Counted from the first letter of the stretch, positions 1-8,361 are shown. The stretch is 64,000 nt of DNA from Rhizobium sp. ICMP 5592 (GCF_009498525.1 NZ_QSNT01000008.1:110047-174046); one strand, 5' to 3'. The notes: generated from the sequence alone by a model not told the origin. Numbers and translations are program-made.

Positions 1-573
1 CACGCTGTTGGCGCGGATGCCGTGCTCCGCAAGCTCGACAGCCAGCGCTTTCGTCAGCCCTTCGAGCGCGTGCTTTGATGCGCAATAGATCGTCCGGCGG
101 GCCGCACCGACATGCCCCATCTGCGAGGTCATGTTGATGATGACGCCCGGTCGTTGCTCGGCGATCAGCCGTCGCGCGAATGCCTGCGACGTGAAGAAGG
201 CCGAGCGCACGTTGAGGCTCATGACGAGATCGTATTTTTCCTCGCTCACGTCGACGAACGGTCCCGGTTTGTTGGTGCCGGCATTGTTGACCAGGATGTC
301 GAACAGCACCTCTCCCGCCAGGAGCGCTGTCACAGCCTGCGTATCTGTCACGTCCACGGCATGGGCTCTGGCTTTTAGGCCCCGTTCGCGAAGGGCGGCT
401 ACAGCATCCTCGATTTCCCCCGTCGTCCGTGCCACCAGCGTCACCATTGCACCGGCCTCGGCGAGCGCAACGGCCGCGGCAAGGCCGAGGCCGCGCCCCG
501 CGCCGGTCACCAGGGCGTGGCGCCCGTCGAGCCGGAAGCCGGGTGTCGTGGGGAGAGAGCCGGCCAGCATCAT
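1..573 (-). CDS. SDR-family NAD(P)-dependent oxidoreductase, 3' end outside window
   Basis: A classical short-chain dehydrogenase/reductase, cut by the window edge after 191 codons. Visible are the dinucleotide-binding motif TGAGRGLG (residues 23-30), the NNAG motif (96-99) and the catalytic Tyr163/Lys167 pair in YCASK. The start is one of two tandem ATGs at 573/570; the first overlaps the stop codon of the upstream cupin gene (ATGA), so the genes are translationally coupled. It is the third gene of a minus-strand unit epimerase - cupin - SDR. The family oxidises or reduces hydroxyl/keto groups; the substrate cannot be read from sequence, but the neighbours suggest carbohydrate-acid or aromatic catabolism. 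Confidence 0.9.
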   Translation of the reverse strand, partial: MMLAGSLPTTPGFRLDGRHALVTGAGRGLGLAAAVALAEAGAMVTLVARTTGEIEDAVAALRERGLKARAHAVDVTDTQAVTALLAGEVLFDILVNNAGTNKPGPFVDVSEEKYDLVMSLNVRSAFFTSQAFARRLIAEQRPGVIINMTSQMGHVGAARRTIYCASKHALEGLTKALAVELAEHGIRANSV

Positions 574-1169
574 TCGGCCGCTATGCGAGCGTCGTGCTCG
601 TTGAGCGAGCGCGACAGCCCTTCTTCGAACTCGCCATCTGTGAGGATGAAAGCCATCCGGCAGATGTGATCGGTGCGGTTGGTCCAGGCATGCACTGTTC
701 CCCGCTGCACAACCACGTCGCCCTGCTTCAGGTGAACCTCGCTGTCGTCGAGCAGCAGAACGATCTCTCCAGACAGCACGATGCCGTAGTCGATCGATTC
801 GGTGCGGTGCATCAGCGGATGCCGGCCCGGCTTGTGCCTCTCGGCGTTCTCCGCCAGCCCCACGACCGAGAACAGCTCCCGCGACTGTTCCTTGTCGAAT
901 ACCGGGCCGTCCGGTCCCTCCGGCGGCAGGTCGACGACCCGGATCACCGTACCGCGCTTGGGTGGCGCCGTGCTAGAGTGCAGCAAGGTCGGCTCGTCGA
1001 AATCCGCCGCGATCCGTTGCGGCATCTCGCTCGTGTTCCAGATTTCGTGGAACGCCAGTCCGGCCTGGATGGGGCTGCGGATGACGACCGGCGGCTCGCC
1101 GTCCTCGAGGACGATGGCTTTTCCACGGTTGTCGTGGCCAGTGACGACGCGTCGGACATTGCGGCTCAT
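570..1169 (-). CDS. cupin-domain protein
   Basis: A 199-residue protein with a single C-terminal cupin barrel. Cupin motif 1 is visible around residues 117-135 (His117, His121, Glu124, then a G-E end) and motif 2 as GDVVVQRGTVHAW (150-162) with His160, so a metal site looks intact. The N-terminal about 100 residues precede the barrel and match nothing I recognise. The gene overlaps both neighbours by four bases (ATGA at each end), which indicates an operon with the epimerase upstream and the SDR downstream. Cupins of this length include small dioxygenases, isomerases and sensor proteins; the reaction is not known. Confidence 0.85.
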   Translation of the reverse strand: MSRNVRRVVTGHDNRGKAIVLEDGEPPVVIRSPIQAGLAFHEIWNTSEMPQRIAADFDEPTLLHSSTAPPKRGTVIRVVDLPPEGPDGPVFDKEQSRELFSVVGLAENAERHKPGRHPLMHRTESIDYGIVLSGEIVLLLDDSEVHLKQGDVVVQRGTVHAWTNRTDHICRMAFILTDGEFEEGLSRSLNEHDARIAAE

Positions 1170-2140
1170 GCAGCACCTCGCTGAGAAGTCTGATCGGAAA
1201 GGTCGAGAGCCCGCGCGACGAGCATTTTCGCATCGCCATCATGGGTAAAGCCGAGCCCGTCGGCGATCGGCGTCAGGAGCGCGGGATAGGATCCGAACTG
1301 CGCCTGCAGCGCCTCGTTGGGTTCGTAAGTGACCAGCGACTGGACCTGCGGCCCGAAATGACCCGCGGCACCATCCACCAGGGCGCGCATCGACAACGTC
1401 AGCGCAGGAAGATTGAAGGCACGGCGCGTGCCGAGACGCTCGGCCGGCAGGCTGCCCGCATGGATCAGGTTTTCGACACAGCGGGCACGCGACATGAACC
1501 ACGATGTCGCATCCGCCGAAACTGGGCATACGAACGGCTCCCCGGCCCGCAGGGTATGCAGGATATCGCTCATATAGGCAGAGAGATGGCCGCCCTTGAC
1601 GCGGGGACGGGCGATGATCCCGGGCAGGCGTACGGCCAAGCCGTCGACCAGCCCCCGGCGCCAGAAATCGGCAACAAGCGCCTCGACTATAAGCTTCTGC
1701 GCCCCGTAGCTCATGGTTGGCAATGGCAGGGTCTCGTCGTTAACCTTGCCAGTCGGCAGCGGAATGCCGAAGACGCCGATCGATGAGGCGAACACGAAGC
1801 GCGCCGGTTTTTCCTGCAGCGCCAGCCTTTTCAGCACCGCGACCGATGCTTCGACATTCACACGCCAGCCGAGATCGTAATCCCGCGCTGCCGCGCCGCC
1901 CGGGATAGCCGCGAGATGGTAGAAAACGTCGAAAGGCCGCGAGAAGGTCTGCTCCAAAAAACCGGTATCGGCAAGATCTCCTTCGGCACGTTCAATGGCT
2001 TCCGGCAGGGATGTGGGCAGCTGGGCATCGATCGCAACGAGTTCGACGCCCAAACCCGCGTCCTTCAGATCACCCTTGGCGAGCACTGAAACGAGGGCGC
2101 TACCGACGAAACCGCCTGCACCTGTCACTCCAATCCGCAT
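1166..2140 (-). CDS. NAD-dependent epimerase/dehydratase family protein (D-erythronate dehydrogenase-like)
   Basis: An extended SDR of 324 residues. It has the N-terminal Rossmann motif GAGGFVG (residues 7-13) and the catalytic YxxxK pair Tyr145/Lys149 in SYGAQK, with Ser120 as the likely third residue. The overall pattern is like the DenD (D-erythronate dehydrogenase) branch, in which a sugar acid C2 hydroxyl is oxidised with NAD; that assignment is inference. The ATG at 2140 was chosen because a GGAG ribosome site precedes it and the Rossmann motif then starts at residue 2; longer in-frame starts run into the operator region. First gene of the minus-strand operon, divergent from the hydrolase gene, with two operator-like repeats between them. 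Confidence 0.85.
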   Translation of the reverse strand: MRIGVTGAGGFVGSALVSVLAKGDLKDAGLGVELVAIDAQLPTSLPEAIERAEGDLADTGFLEQTFSRPFDVFYHLAAIPGGAAARDYDLGWRVNVEASVAVLKRLALQEKPARFVFASSIGVFGIPLPTGKVNDETLPLPTMSYGAQKLIVEALVADFWRRGLVDGLAVRLPGIIARPRVKGGHLSAYMSDILHTLRAGEPFVCPVSADATSWFMSRARCVENLIHAGSLPAERLGTRRAFNLPALTLSMRALVDGAAGHFGPQVQSLVTYEPNEALQAQFGSYPALLTPIADGLGFTHDGDAKMLVARALDLSDQTSQRGAA

Positions 2141-2174
2141 TGCTATTCTCCCACCGCGGTTGCTCACATAAATA

Positions 2175-2190
2175 TTGGTTGGTCGACCAA
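2175..2190. promoter_or_regulatory. operator-like inverted repeat 1
   Basis: TTGGTTGGTCGACCAA contains a perfect 12-bp palindrome, TTGGTCGACCAA, and aligns base for base with the repeat at 2309-2324. It lies 35 bp upstream of the epimerase start codon in the divergent promoter region. The size and symmetry suit a TetR- or GntR-type dimer; the regulator is not in the window. Confidence 0.6.
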
Positions 2191-2308
2191 ATAAATTAGT
2201 ATTGTTGGCGATGTCAACCGCTTGTTTGAAAGACATAGCAGCTCTTGCGGATCGGGCAGCCAGTTGCGATCTAAGATGGGCAAAGGAGGCGCGCCGCGCT
2301 TGACAATA

Positions 2309-2324
2309 TTGGTCGGTTGACCAA
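2309..2324. promoter_or_regulatory. operator-like inverted repeat 2
   Basis: TTGGTCGGTTGACCAA, arms TTGGTC/GACCAA around 4 bp, extended by one A-T pair on each side. It lies 33 bp before the hydrolase start codon and just before its AGGAGG ribosome site, so a bound protein would block transcription of the plus-strand operon. Confidence 0.6.
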
Positions 2325-2357
2325 TTAGTCGAACATCCAACGCAGGAGGAACCCACC

Positions 2358-3512
2358 ATGTTCGAACCATTTCCCGGAAACTACGTCTGGAATCTCTCGA
2401 CGAATCTCGCGCTGATGTGCGGCGGCAATATCGGTGAGATCGACGAAGCCTGCCGCCCGATCCGCGAAGCGGCGGCCCGCGGCGAGGATGCCGGGACGGC
2501 ATTGTTTTTTGATTCGTGGGTGAGTGTCGCGCATCAGGTGATCGACAACGGCAAGGCCGACGAGGAAAAGGGCCGCAAGCTTTCGGCCGGCATCAAGTAT
2601 CAGCGCGCAGCAGGCTATCTGCTCGCTGCAGAACGCATGCAGTCGCGCGATTATGCGCCGCGCTGGGAAGCCTACGGCAAGGGTCTAGAGATGTTCCGCC
2701 GCGGTGTTGAACTGCAGGGACTTGGCGTCGAATTCATCGATATTCCCTATGAAGGATCGTCGTTTCCGGCGCTGTTTGTGCCCGCCAAGCCGATCGGCGG
2801 GCGTCCCGCACCCGTGCTGGTATCCTGCAACGGCCTGGATTCCATGAAGGAGCAGATCTTCGGAGCCGGCAATCCGGCCGCGTTCGCCTCCCGCGGCGTC
2901 TCGACCCTGGTCATTGACCAGCCGGGAACGGGCGCTGCCCTGCGGCTGAACGGTCTCGTCGGGCGCCACGATGCCGAAGCCTGGGCAAGCCCTGCGGTAG
3001 ATTATCTGATGACCCGCAACGACGTCGATCCGAAGCGCATCGGCATGTTCGGCCTGTCGCTTGGCGGGTATTTCGCGCCACGCGCCGCCGCCTTCGAAAA
3101 GCGTTTCGCGCTCTGCGCCGTCATGGGCGCCAATCATAACTGGGGCGAGATGCAGAAACGCCGTCAAGCTCGCGAAGGCGACCGGCCAGTGCCGCATTAC
3201 TGGGACCATGTGATGTGGGTCTTCGGCAAGAAGACGATCGAGGATTTCATGGACTGGGCACCGTCGATGGACCTGAACGGCGTGGTCGAGAAGATCGAAG
3301 CCCCGTTCCTCATTACCCACAGCGGTGGCGACCGGCAGATTCCGGTCGAATATGCGCACCAGAGCTACGACCAGGCCGTCAAGAGCCCGAAGCGCGAGCT
3401 GCACATCACCACCAGGGCGGATTTCGAGATGGAGCATTGCGGCGCTGACAACGGCACGATCCTGCGCGACTACATTGCCGACTGGATCGGCGAGACATTC
3501 GCGGCAATGTGA
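2358..3512 (+). CDS. alpha/beta hydrolase
   Basis: A 384-residue alpha/beta hydrolase. The nucleophile elbow is GLSLGG (residues 232-237, Ser234), a late Asp is seen in the THSGGDRQIP segment and a His in the MEHC segment near residue 357, so the triad looks complete. An N-terminal helical region of about 120 residues precedes the core, as in the FrsA-like and 2,6-dihydroxypseudooxynicotine hydrolase group, which cleave C-C bonds next to a keto group; this suggests but does not prove a C-C hydrolase in a degradation route. A strong AGGAGG lies 10 bp before the ATG. It is followed by a hairpin terminator, so the next gene probably has its own promoter. Confidence 0.85.
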   Translation: MFEPFPGNYVWNLSTNLALMCGGNIGEIDEACRPIREAAARGEDAGTALFFDSWVSVAHQVIDNGKADEEKGRKLSAGIKYQRAAGYLLAAERMQSRDYAPRWEAYGKGLEMFRRGVELQGLGVEFIDIPYEGSSFPALFVPAKPIGGRPAPVLVSCNGLDSMKEQIFGAGNPAAFASRGVSTLVIDQPGTGAALRLNGLVGRHDAEAWASPAVDYLMTRNDVDPKRIGMFGLSLGGYFAPRAAAFEKRFALCAVMGANHNWGEMQKRRQAREGDRPVPHYWDHVMWVFGKKTIEDFMDWAPSMDLNGVVEKIEAPFLITHSGGDRQIPVEYAHQSYDQAVKSPKRELHITTRADFEMEHCGADNGTILRDYIADWIGETFAAM

Positions 3513-3537
3513 CGGTCTCCAATTTTGATGACGATGG

Positions 3538-3562
3538 AAGGCGCCGCTTCGGCGCCTTTTCT
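3538..3562 (+). terminator. rho-independent terminator after hydrolase gene
   Basis: AAGGCGCCG (3538-3546), loop CTT, CGGCGCCTT (3550-3558), then a T-rich stretch. It lies 25 bp after the hydrolase stop codon. Confidence 0.85.
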
Positions 3563-3622
3563 TTTGTCCCGACCTGGGAACAAAATTGTACCTTCTTCCA
3601 AGATCTAGGCCAGCTGTCTAAA

Positions 3623-3642
3623 CCTTGGTCGATCGACCAAGG
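3623..3642. promoter_or_regulatory. operator-like inverted repeat 3 (perfect 20-bp palindrome)
   Basis: CCTTGGTCGATCGACCAAGG is a perfect palindrome with the same TTGGTC-N4-GACCAA core as repeats 1 and 2. It touches the GGGAGG ribosome site of the FAD oxidoreductase gene, which begins at 3652, so it fits a repressor site. Confidence 0.7.
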
Positions 3643-3651
3643 GAGGAACTG

Positions 3652-5235
3652 ATGGCGACATATGACATCGTGGTGATGGGGGCCGGACATAACGGCCTGA
3701 CCGCCGCGGCCTATCTGGCGAAGGCCGGCAAGAAAGTGCTCATCCTGGAACGCCAGGACTTCGTCGGCGGCGGCGTGGTGACGCGCGAAATCAATACGCC
3801 CGGCTACCGCCACGACCTACATTCGTCCTGCCATATCATGATCCAGGGCAACCCGCTGATCACCGAGGACGAACTCGGGCTGATAGGCAAACATGGACTT
3901 GCGTACAATTATTCGGACGTGCCCTATGCCTCGATCTTTCCAGGCAATGAAACGCTGATTACCTACAAGGATCTGGATCGGGCCTGCACCGAAATCGCAA
4001 AATTCAGCGAAAAGGACGCGGACACCTATCGCATGTTCGCCGAGCGATCGATGGCGATGATGCCCATGTTCATGTCGGGTCTCTATTTGCCGCCGCTGCC
4101 ATACGGGCCGTTTATGGCGATGCTCGACTCCTCGGATGAAGGCCGCGACATCCTCGATGCCATGAGCCGCTCGTCGCTGGATATCATCGATAACGCTTTT
4201 GAGGACGACCGGGTGAAGATCCACCTCCTCAAGCTCGTCACCGAAAATCTGCAGCTTCCGGACGAACTCGGCACCGGCATGGGCATTTACCTGATGCCCG
4301 GTATCATCCACACGTTCGGCGTCTCGCAGCCGATCGGGGGTTCCGGCGGACTGACCGATGCGCTGGTGCGCTCGATCGAGGCAAATGGCGGCGAGATCCG
4401 CATCAATGCGGAAGTCGCGCAGATCCTCGTCAGCGGCGGCCGTGCGACCGGCGTCAAAATGGTCGACGGCGAGGAATTCTTGGCGCGCGACGGCGTCATT
4501 GGTGCCATCCATCCCCATAGGCTGGAAACGTTCGTCAAGGGGCTGGACCCGACGATCTATCGCCGCGCCAACCGCGTCAACACATCGACGCAGAGCCTGT
4601 TCGTCAGCCACTACGACCTCAAACAACAAACCAAGTATTACGCCGGCGAAGAGATCACCAAGGCGACGATGCTGGAATATTTCACCTTCGACCGGTTGTC
4701 GGAACTGCTCGACGACTTCGACCACTTGCGCCGCAAGCGCATCCCGCCGCGCCCGCTGCTCGGCGGCGGCGACGAGACCCATGCCGATCCGAGCCGTGCA
4801 CCGGCCGGCGCCGGCATCTTCCACGCCATCACCATGGCGCCCTATGCGATCGAGGGGAAGGGTGCGGCCTACTGGGACGAGATCAAGGAACAGGAAGCCG
4901 ACAAGAACCTCTCCTGGTACCGCAAGTTCATATCCAACTTGACCGACGACAACATCATCGCCCGCACCAGCTGGTCGCCGCTCGATATGGAGCGCTCGTC
5001 ACCGAACAGCTTCGTCAACGGCGACATGCATGGCTGCGCGCCGTTCATGTACCAGACGGTCGGACATCGCCCGACACCGGATCTGGGCCAATATACCGTG
5101 CCGGGCGCCGAACGCCTCTATCTGGTCGGCCCGTTCATGCATCCGGGCGGCGGCGTCTACGGGGCCGGCCGTGCCACGGCGATCAAGATGTTCGACGAAC
5201 TCGGCATCGACTTCGACAAGGCCATTAAGAGATGA
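3652..5235 (+). CDS. phytoene-dehydrogenase-like NAD(P)/FAD-dependent oxidoreductase
   Basis: A 527-residue flavoprotein of the COG1233 type. The N-terminus carries the FAD dinucleotide fold, GAGHNG (residues 10-15) followed by the ER end of the second beta strand, and the C-terminus has the second FAD contact GGGVYGAGRA. The family includes carotenoid desaturases and many uncharacterised oxidases of small alicyclic or aromatic compounds. The ATG at 3652 is preferred over an in-frame upstream TTG because GGGAGGAA lies directly before it and the upstream start falls inside the palindromic operator. It overlaps the next small gene by four bases. Substrate unknown; the neighbours (hydrolase, LigAB-like dioxygenase) suggest a ring-compound catabolic route. 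Confidence 0.85.
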   Translation: MATYDIVVMGAGHNGLTAAAYLAKAGKKVLILERQDFVGGGVVTREINTPGYRHDLHSSCHIMIQGNPLITEDELGLIGKHGLAYNYSDVPYASIFPGNETLITYKDLDRACTEIAKFSEKDADTYRMFAERSMAMMPMFMSGLYLPPLPYGPFMAMLDSSDEGRDILDAMSRSSLDIIDNAFEDDRVKIHLLKLVTENLQLPDELGTGMGIYLMPGIIHTFGVSQPIGGSGGLTDALVRSIEANGGEIRINAEVAQILVSGGRATGVKMVDGEEFLARDGVIGAIHPHRLETFVKGLDPTIYRRANRVNTSTQSLFVSHYDLKQQTKYYAGEEITKATMLEYFTFDRLSELLDDFDHLRRKRIPPRPLLGGGDETHADPSRAPAGAGIFHAITMAPYAIEGKGAAYWDEIKEQEADKNLSWYRKFISNLTDDNIIARTSWSPLDMERSSPNSFVNGDMHGCAPFMYQTVGHRPTPDLGQYTVPGAERLYLVGPFMHPGGGVYGAGRATAIKMFDELGIDFDKAIKR

Positions 5236-5489
5236 ACGATACGGCCAAGAAGCCCGCCAGCATCCGGATCGTCGACAGTGCGAGGAAGGAACTGATGAAT
5301 GTCTCGGCGATTGACCGGGACGGCAATTTCCTGGTGGTGAAGGGCAAGATCTTCGGCACCATGCCGATGACGGCGAAACTTTCGCCGGAAGAGGCTCGCA
5401 ACGCCTTAAAGATGCTGACGCCGCGGCTGGTTTGGTTCCTGCTGACCTTCCTCTTCCGCCGATCGGGGGAAGAGGTGAAGACAAAATAG
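5232..5489 (+). CDS. small conserved-looking protein, possible membrane anchor
   Basis: An 85-residue protein that starts inside the stop codon of the oxidoreductase (ATGA overlap), so it is almost certainly co-translated with it. The N-terminal 50 residues look soluble; the C-terminal part holds a hydrophobic stretch (VWFLLTFLF, about residues 67-75) followed by basic residues, which could touch or enter the membrane. I do not recognise a family. The tight coupling suggests an accessory or tethering role for the FAD enzyme. Confidence 0.7.
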   Translation: MNDTAKKPASIRIVDSARKELMNVSAIDRDGNFLVVKGKIFGTMPMTAKLSPEEARNALKMLTPRLVWFLLTFLFRRSGEEVKTK

Positions 5490-5506
5490 TCAGGTTTCCC
5501 TAAGTG

Positions 5507-5794
5507 TCAGGTTTCTATGTCGCCCGGCGTCAAGCCCTTGAGCCGGGCGACATATTCCTTCATCATCTCCATGCTCCAGCCGCCGTTCGAGGCAATCGCG
5601 AAGGAGTAGAGAAGGAAGGGATGCGCGCCGAGTTCAAAGATGGCACGGATATCCCGGCCAGTCAGGGCCGAACGCTCCGCGTCCGACAATGACCGTTTCG
5701 CGACGGCCGAAGCGGCGTCCGCATCGAACCGCGATTTGAAATCCGGCTCGCGGGCATAGTTCCACAGCGCCTTGTCCAGTTCGTAGCGGCTCAT
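5507..5794 (-). CDS. LigA-like small subunit of extradiol ring-cleavage dioxygenase
   Basis: A 95-residue all-helical protein resembling the alpha subunit (LigA) of protocatechuate 4,5-dioxygenase: short helical N-terminus, then the LTGRDIRAIFELGAHPFLLYSFA stretch (about residues 43-66, given here as landmarks LTGRD and HPFLLY) typical of the family. In LigAB the small subunit closes the active site of the large one. It overlaps the LigB-like gene upstream by four bases, the usual pairing. The 3' end faces the 85-residue gene on the other strand with only 17 bp between the stops. Confidence 0.8.
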   Translation of the reverse strand: MSRYELDKALWNYAREPDFKSRFDADAASAVAKRSLSDAERSALTGRDIRAIFELGAHPFLLYSFAIASNGGWSMEMMKEYVARLKGLTPGDIET

Positions 5795-6669
5795 GCCCGT
5801 CCTCCGTCAAGTGCAGCCTCATCCCAGCCAAGGAATGCGCAGGCAGGCTGCGCCGTCGTCGCGATCAGGCGGCGATAGGTCGGCGGTGCCCGCAAGGCCG
5901 CGCCGAAGGCCAGAAGATAGGCCAAGAAGCCCGGCGTGCCGTTGCCGGCGGTGTAGAGCTGGTCCCATAAGGAATGCTGCACGATCGCATCGACATCGTT
6001 CGCCTCGATGCGCGCCCACATGGCGCGGTCCCAGTCGGTTTCCGGCTCGGTCATGTTGTTGAGCATGCCCGGGCCACCAACGCTGTTCGACATATGACCG
6101 GTGACGATCAGCGCCACGCGTTCCTCGCCCGCAAAGCTTTCGATCCCCGACCGCATGGCCCGGCCGACCTCGGCAAAACGTCGGCCGGGCGGGACCGGCG
6201 GCGCGAGCAGGTTCACGAAGGCCGGCACAACAGGAAGGTCTTGCCCGGGCCGAAGGAAGTTGAGCGGGATCGTGAAGGAATGGTCGGCGATGAACTCGTC
6301 CGAAAACGCGAAATCGACGCCCTCCTCGTAGCCGTGCTTCAGCATATGCCGGGCGAGGCCGCCATGGATAGGAAGGTCGCAACCCTCCAATCCCCAGGAA
6401 CGCATTTCCGAGGGAAAGGGTCCTTTCAGTCGTTCCGGCTTGCCGATCATGAACGGCGCCATGTTGTTGAAGAACCATTGGTTCAGGTGGTCGCTGCCGA
6501 CCATGACGAGGGCATCGGGCCTGGACTTTTCCAGCTCCAGGCGAAGCTCTTCGAAGCAATCCAGCGCCGGGATCGCACCGGGCGGCGCCTTGCCGTCGGG
6601 CCTGAGGCGCGCGGCAATCGGAAGGGTGGGGTCGTGCGGAACGCCGATCAGAGAGACAAGCCGTGCCAT
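5791..6669 (-). CDS. LigB-like class III extradiol dioxygenase large subunit
   Basis: A 292-residue LigB-fold protein. His12 (VPHDP) and His61 (GSDH) fall at the same numbers as the two iron-binding histidines of Sphingobium LigB, and His192 (TGHMSNS) matches the catalytic histidine region. The third ligand of LigB, a Glu near residue 242, is not obvious: the matching stretch reads AGNGTPGF. By eye this is a substitution, so ring cleavage should not be taken for granted. The ATG at 6669 was chosen because it places His12 correctly. Operon order on the minus strand is NTF2-fold protein, LigB, LigA. Confidence 0.8.
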   Translation of the reverse strand: MARLVSLIGVPHDPTLPIAARLRPDGKAPPGAIPALDCFEELRLELEKSRPDALVMVGSDHLNQWFFNNMAPFMIGKPERLKGPFPSEMRSWGLEGCDLPIHGGLARHMLKHGYEEGVDFAFSDEFIADHSFTIPLNFLRPGQDLPVVPAFVNLLAPPVPPGRRFAEVGRAMRSGIESFAGEERVALIVTGHMSNSVGGPGMLNNMTEPETDWDRAMWARIEANDVDAIVQHSLWDQLYTAGNGTPGFLAYLLAFGAALRAPPTYRRLIATTAQPACAFLGWDEAALDGGRA

Positions 6670-6676
6670 TAGTGCC

Positions 6677-7336
6677 TCACAGGTAGATGCGGATGGCCTT
6701 GAGCTTGCCTGGGCGGCCACGCTCGTAGACCGCGACGGCGGGCCGTCCGGACGGCATATAGGCCTCGGCGGCGCAAGTCGTGCCGTCATCGGTGAAGCGG
6801 CAATAGTCGATGCGGATGCCGGTCGAGCCCATCATCTTGGTGAAATCGGTTCGCAGTTCGTCGCGCCCGCGGAAGGTCTCGTCGTTGGAATGCCGGAAAT
6901 AGGCGTCCGTCTCGAACTGATCGAGAACTTCCTCGAGGCGGTTGCCGTTCAGCGCCCTGAAATAGGTGAACAGGACGTCGTCTTCCGAGCGCCAGGGATG
7001 GATATCCGCGACCTTCGGGAGGGTTGGTCCCCGGTCGTTGACCAGATGATGGTCGGAATAGACGATCGCCTGCTTTTTGCCGGCGAGGTCCAACATGAAA
7101 GCCACAGGCAGGACGCCGCGATCGCCCGCAGCCGGCGTATAGCGGTATTCCTCGAGCCGCCGGCCATTCGCTTCGGTGACGAAGACGCGCTCGACGCTCG
7201 ACCAGCGTTCACCCGGCCACAGAATGCTGCCGGCTTCGAATGCAGCCGGGCCTACCTTTCCGAGGAATGGATCATCGATGGACTGCTGTAGGCGAAGTGC
7301 GGCGACGAGTTCCGTACCGTCAGCGGTGGTCGGCAT
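6677..7336 (-). CDS. NTF2/SnoaL-fold protein, possibly ring-hydroxylation or isomerase related
   Basis: A 219-residue protein with a C-terminal SnoaL/NTF2-like domain: the stretch from about residue 120 contains NRLEEVLDQFETDAYFRHSND followed by a GRDELR segment, the usual pattern of these cone-shaped folds (landmarks: FETDAYFRH, FRGRDEL). The N-terminal half may be a second, more diverged copy. Family members act as small isomerases, cyclases or dehydratases, or as structural subunits. The ATG at 7336 is preferred because AAAGGA lies 8 bp before it; another ATG 18 bp upstream has no good ribosome site. Seven bp separate its stop from the LigB start, so one operon is likely. Confidence 0.75.
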   Translation of the reverse strand: MPTTADGTELVAALRLQQSIDDPFLGKVGPAAFEAGSILWPGERWSSVERVFVTEANGRRLEEYRYTPAAGDRGVLPVAFMLDLAGKKQAIVYSDHHLVNDRGPTLPKVADIHPWRSEDDVLFTYFRALNGNRLEEVLDQFETDAYFRHSNDETFRGRDELRTDFTKMMGSTGIRIDYCRFTDDGTTCAAEAYMPSGRPAVAVYERGRPGKLKAIRIYL

Positions 7337-7410
7337 GGCATGGTCCTTTATCATTGCGGTTGCGGAAGCGTGGTGGGTTGTCCGAAAGCCTGACGCGCCA
7401 GTCGTCAGGA

Positions 7411-7713
7411 TCAGGAACTTTCCTCAGCAAAGGTCTCGTCACAGCGCGGCCTCAGAGCAGGCAAAAACATCACGACGACAAGCACGCCCGAGAGAGAATG
7501 AGGAGAACAAGGCTCCAAGGTCGAAATCTCCCACGGACGATTCTTGTCAAACGTCCCGAATTCCGCGCCGGCATCGAGGAGCGAAAACGCAAAAAACGAT
7601 GCCGCTTTCCCCACTCGAGGCGTTTCGGTCGCCTGCGCCGGGGTTGTCGACAAGACAGCAGTTGCCGCCACAACTGCGCCGATGAGGCGGAGCCACCCAG
7701 ATTGAATACCCAT
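7411..7713 (-). pseudogene. remnant of a NitT/TauT-type ABC substrate-binding protein
   Basis: An intact ribosome site (GGAGGA) and ATG at 7713 lead into a clear signal peptide (hydrophobic stretch ending in an AQA cleavage site) and about 25 residues (PRVGKAASFFAFSLLDAG and FGTFDKN) that match the start of NitT/TauT/riboflavin-precursor-type periplasmic binding proteins. After ISTLE the frame no longer resembles the family and stops about 45 residues later; the remaining 250 or so residues are missing. I read this as a deleted gene rather than a small protein. It diverges from the ATPase remnant at 7832. Confidence 0.6.
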
Positions 7714-7773
7714 GATTTCCTCCACAAGTACGGGCGGTATGCACGACCAGCGTCGAGACTATGCTGCATCAAA

Positions 7774-7793
7774 TTGGACGGTTGTTCAACCAA
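7774..7793. promoter_or_regulatory. variant operator-like inverted repeat 4
   Basis: TTGG at 7774-7777 and CCAA at 7790-7793 flank GGTTG-TT-CAACC. It resembles the sites at 2175, 2309 and 3625 but has wider spacing. It sits between the two divergent ABC remnants, and may be a decayed or alternative site for the same regulator. Confidence 0.4.
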
Positions 7794-7831
7794 TAAAATT
7801 GCCGTACAGAATATGGACGAGAGGACCCAAT

Positions 7832-8361
7832 ATGAACTCAGTGACGATAAACAGTTCGGCAATGCAGACGTTGATCGGCCCGAGCGGCGGCGGCAAGTCC
7901 ACGCTGCTCAACATATTCAGCAGCCTTGTCGTCGCCACCGAAGCCGAGGAACGGGCGCTCAATGCGGTCGGGCTTGCCGGTTTTGCCGGGCATTTTCCGC
8001 GCCAGCTTTTCGCCGGCATGCGGCGGTGGGTGGCGCTGGCCCGCGCCATCAGCCTCGACGTTTCCATCATCCTCATGGACGAACCGTTTACGGCACTCGG
8101 CGAGCAGACCAGAATAGTTCTCAGCGAAGATCTGTTCGAATTGCTGAGCCGGACGGGCAAGACGATCAATTTCGTGGCGTACGGCCTCGGCGAGGCGGTG
8201 CTGCTGTGGGACCGGATCACCATTTTCTCTGCCAGTACGCGACATCCGATAAGTTCGCGAAGCTGCGCGCGCGGCTCCGTGACGAGCTTCCCGACCAGAT
8301 TCGGCAGTCGACGAACGATCCCGTCCATCGACGCTCGAGCAGGGCCGGAGGCGCCGCATGA
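7832..8361 (+). pseudogene. degenerate NitT/TauT-type ABC transporter ATPase
   Basis: Walker A (GPSGGGKST) starts only 15 residues after the ATG, where about 40 are normal. The segment between Walker A and the signature, including the Q-loop, is mostly deleted. The signature reads LFAGMRRWVALAR in place of LSGGMRQRVALAR. Walker B is intact (IILMDEPF), but the switch His is lost (FVAYGLGEA where FVTHD is usual). After about residue 128 the family-like reading continues in another frame (landmark SDKFAKLRARL near 8250-8280). Multiple deletions plus a frameshift make it nonfunctional. Confidence 0.75.

Noticed and set aside
3817..4824. 335-codon minus-strand open frame inside the FAD oxidoreductase gene
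   Set aside because: Antisense shadow with no ribosome site; the plus-strand product carries the conserved FAD motifs.
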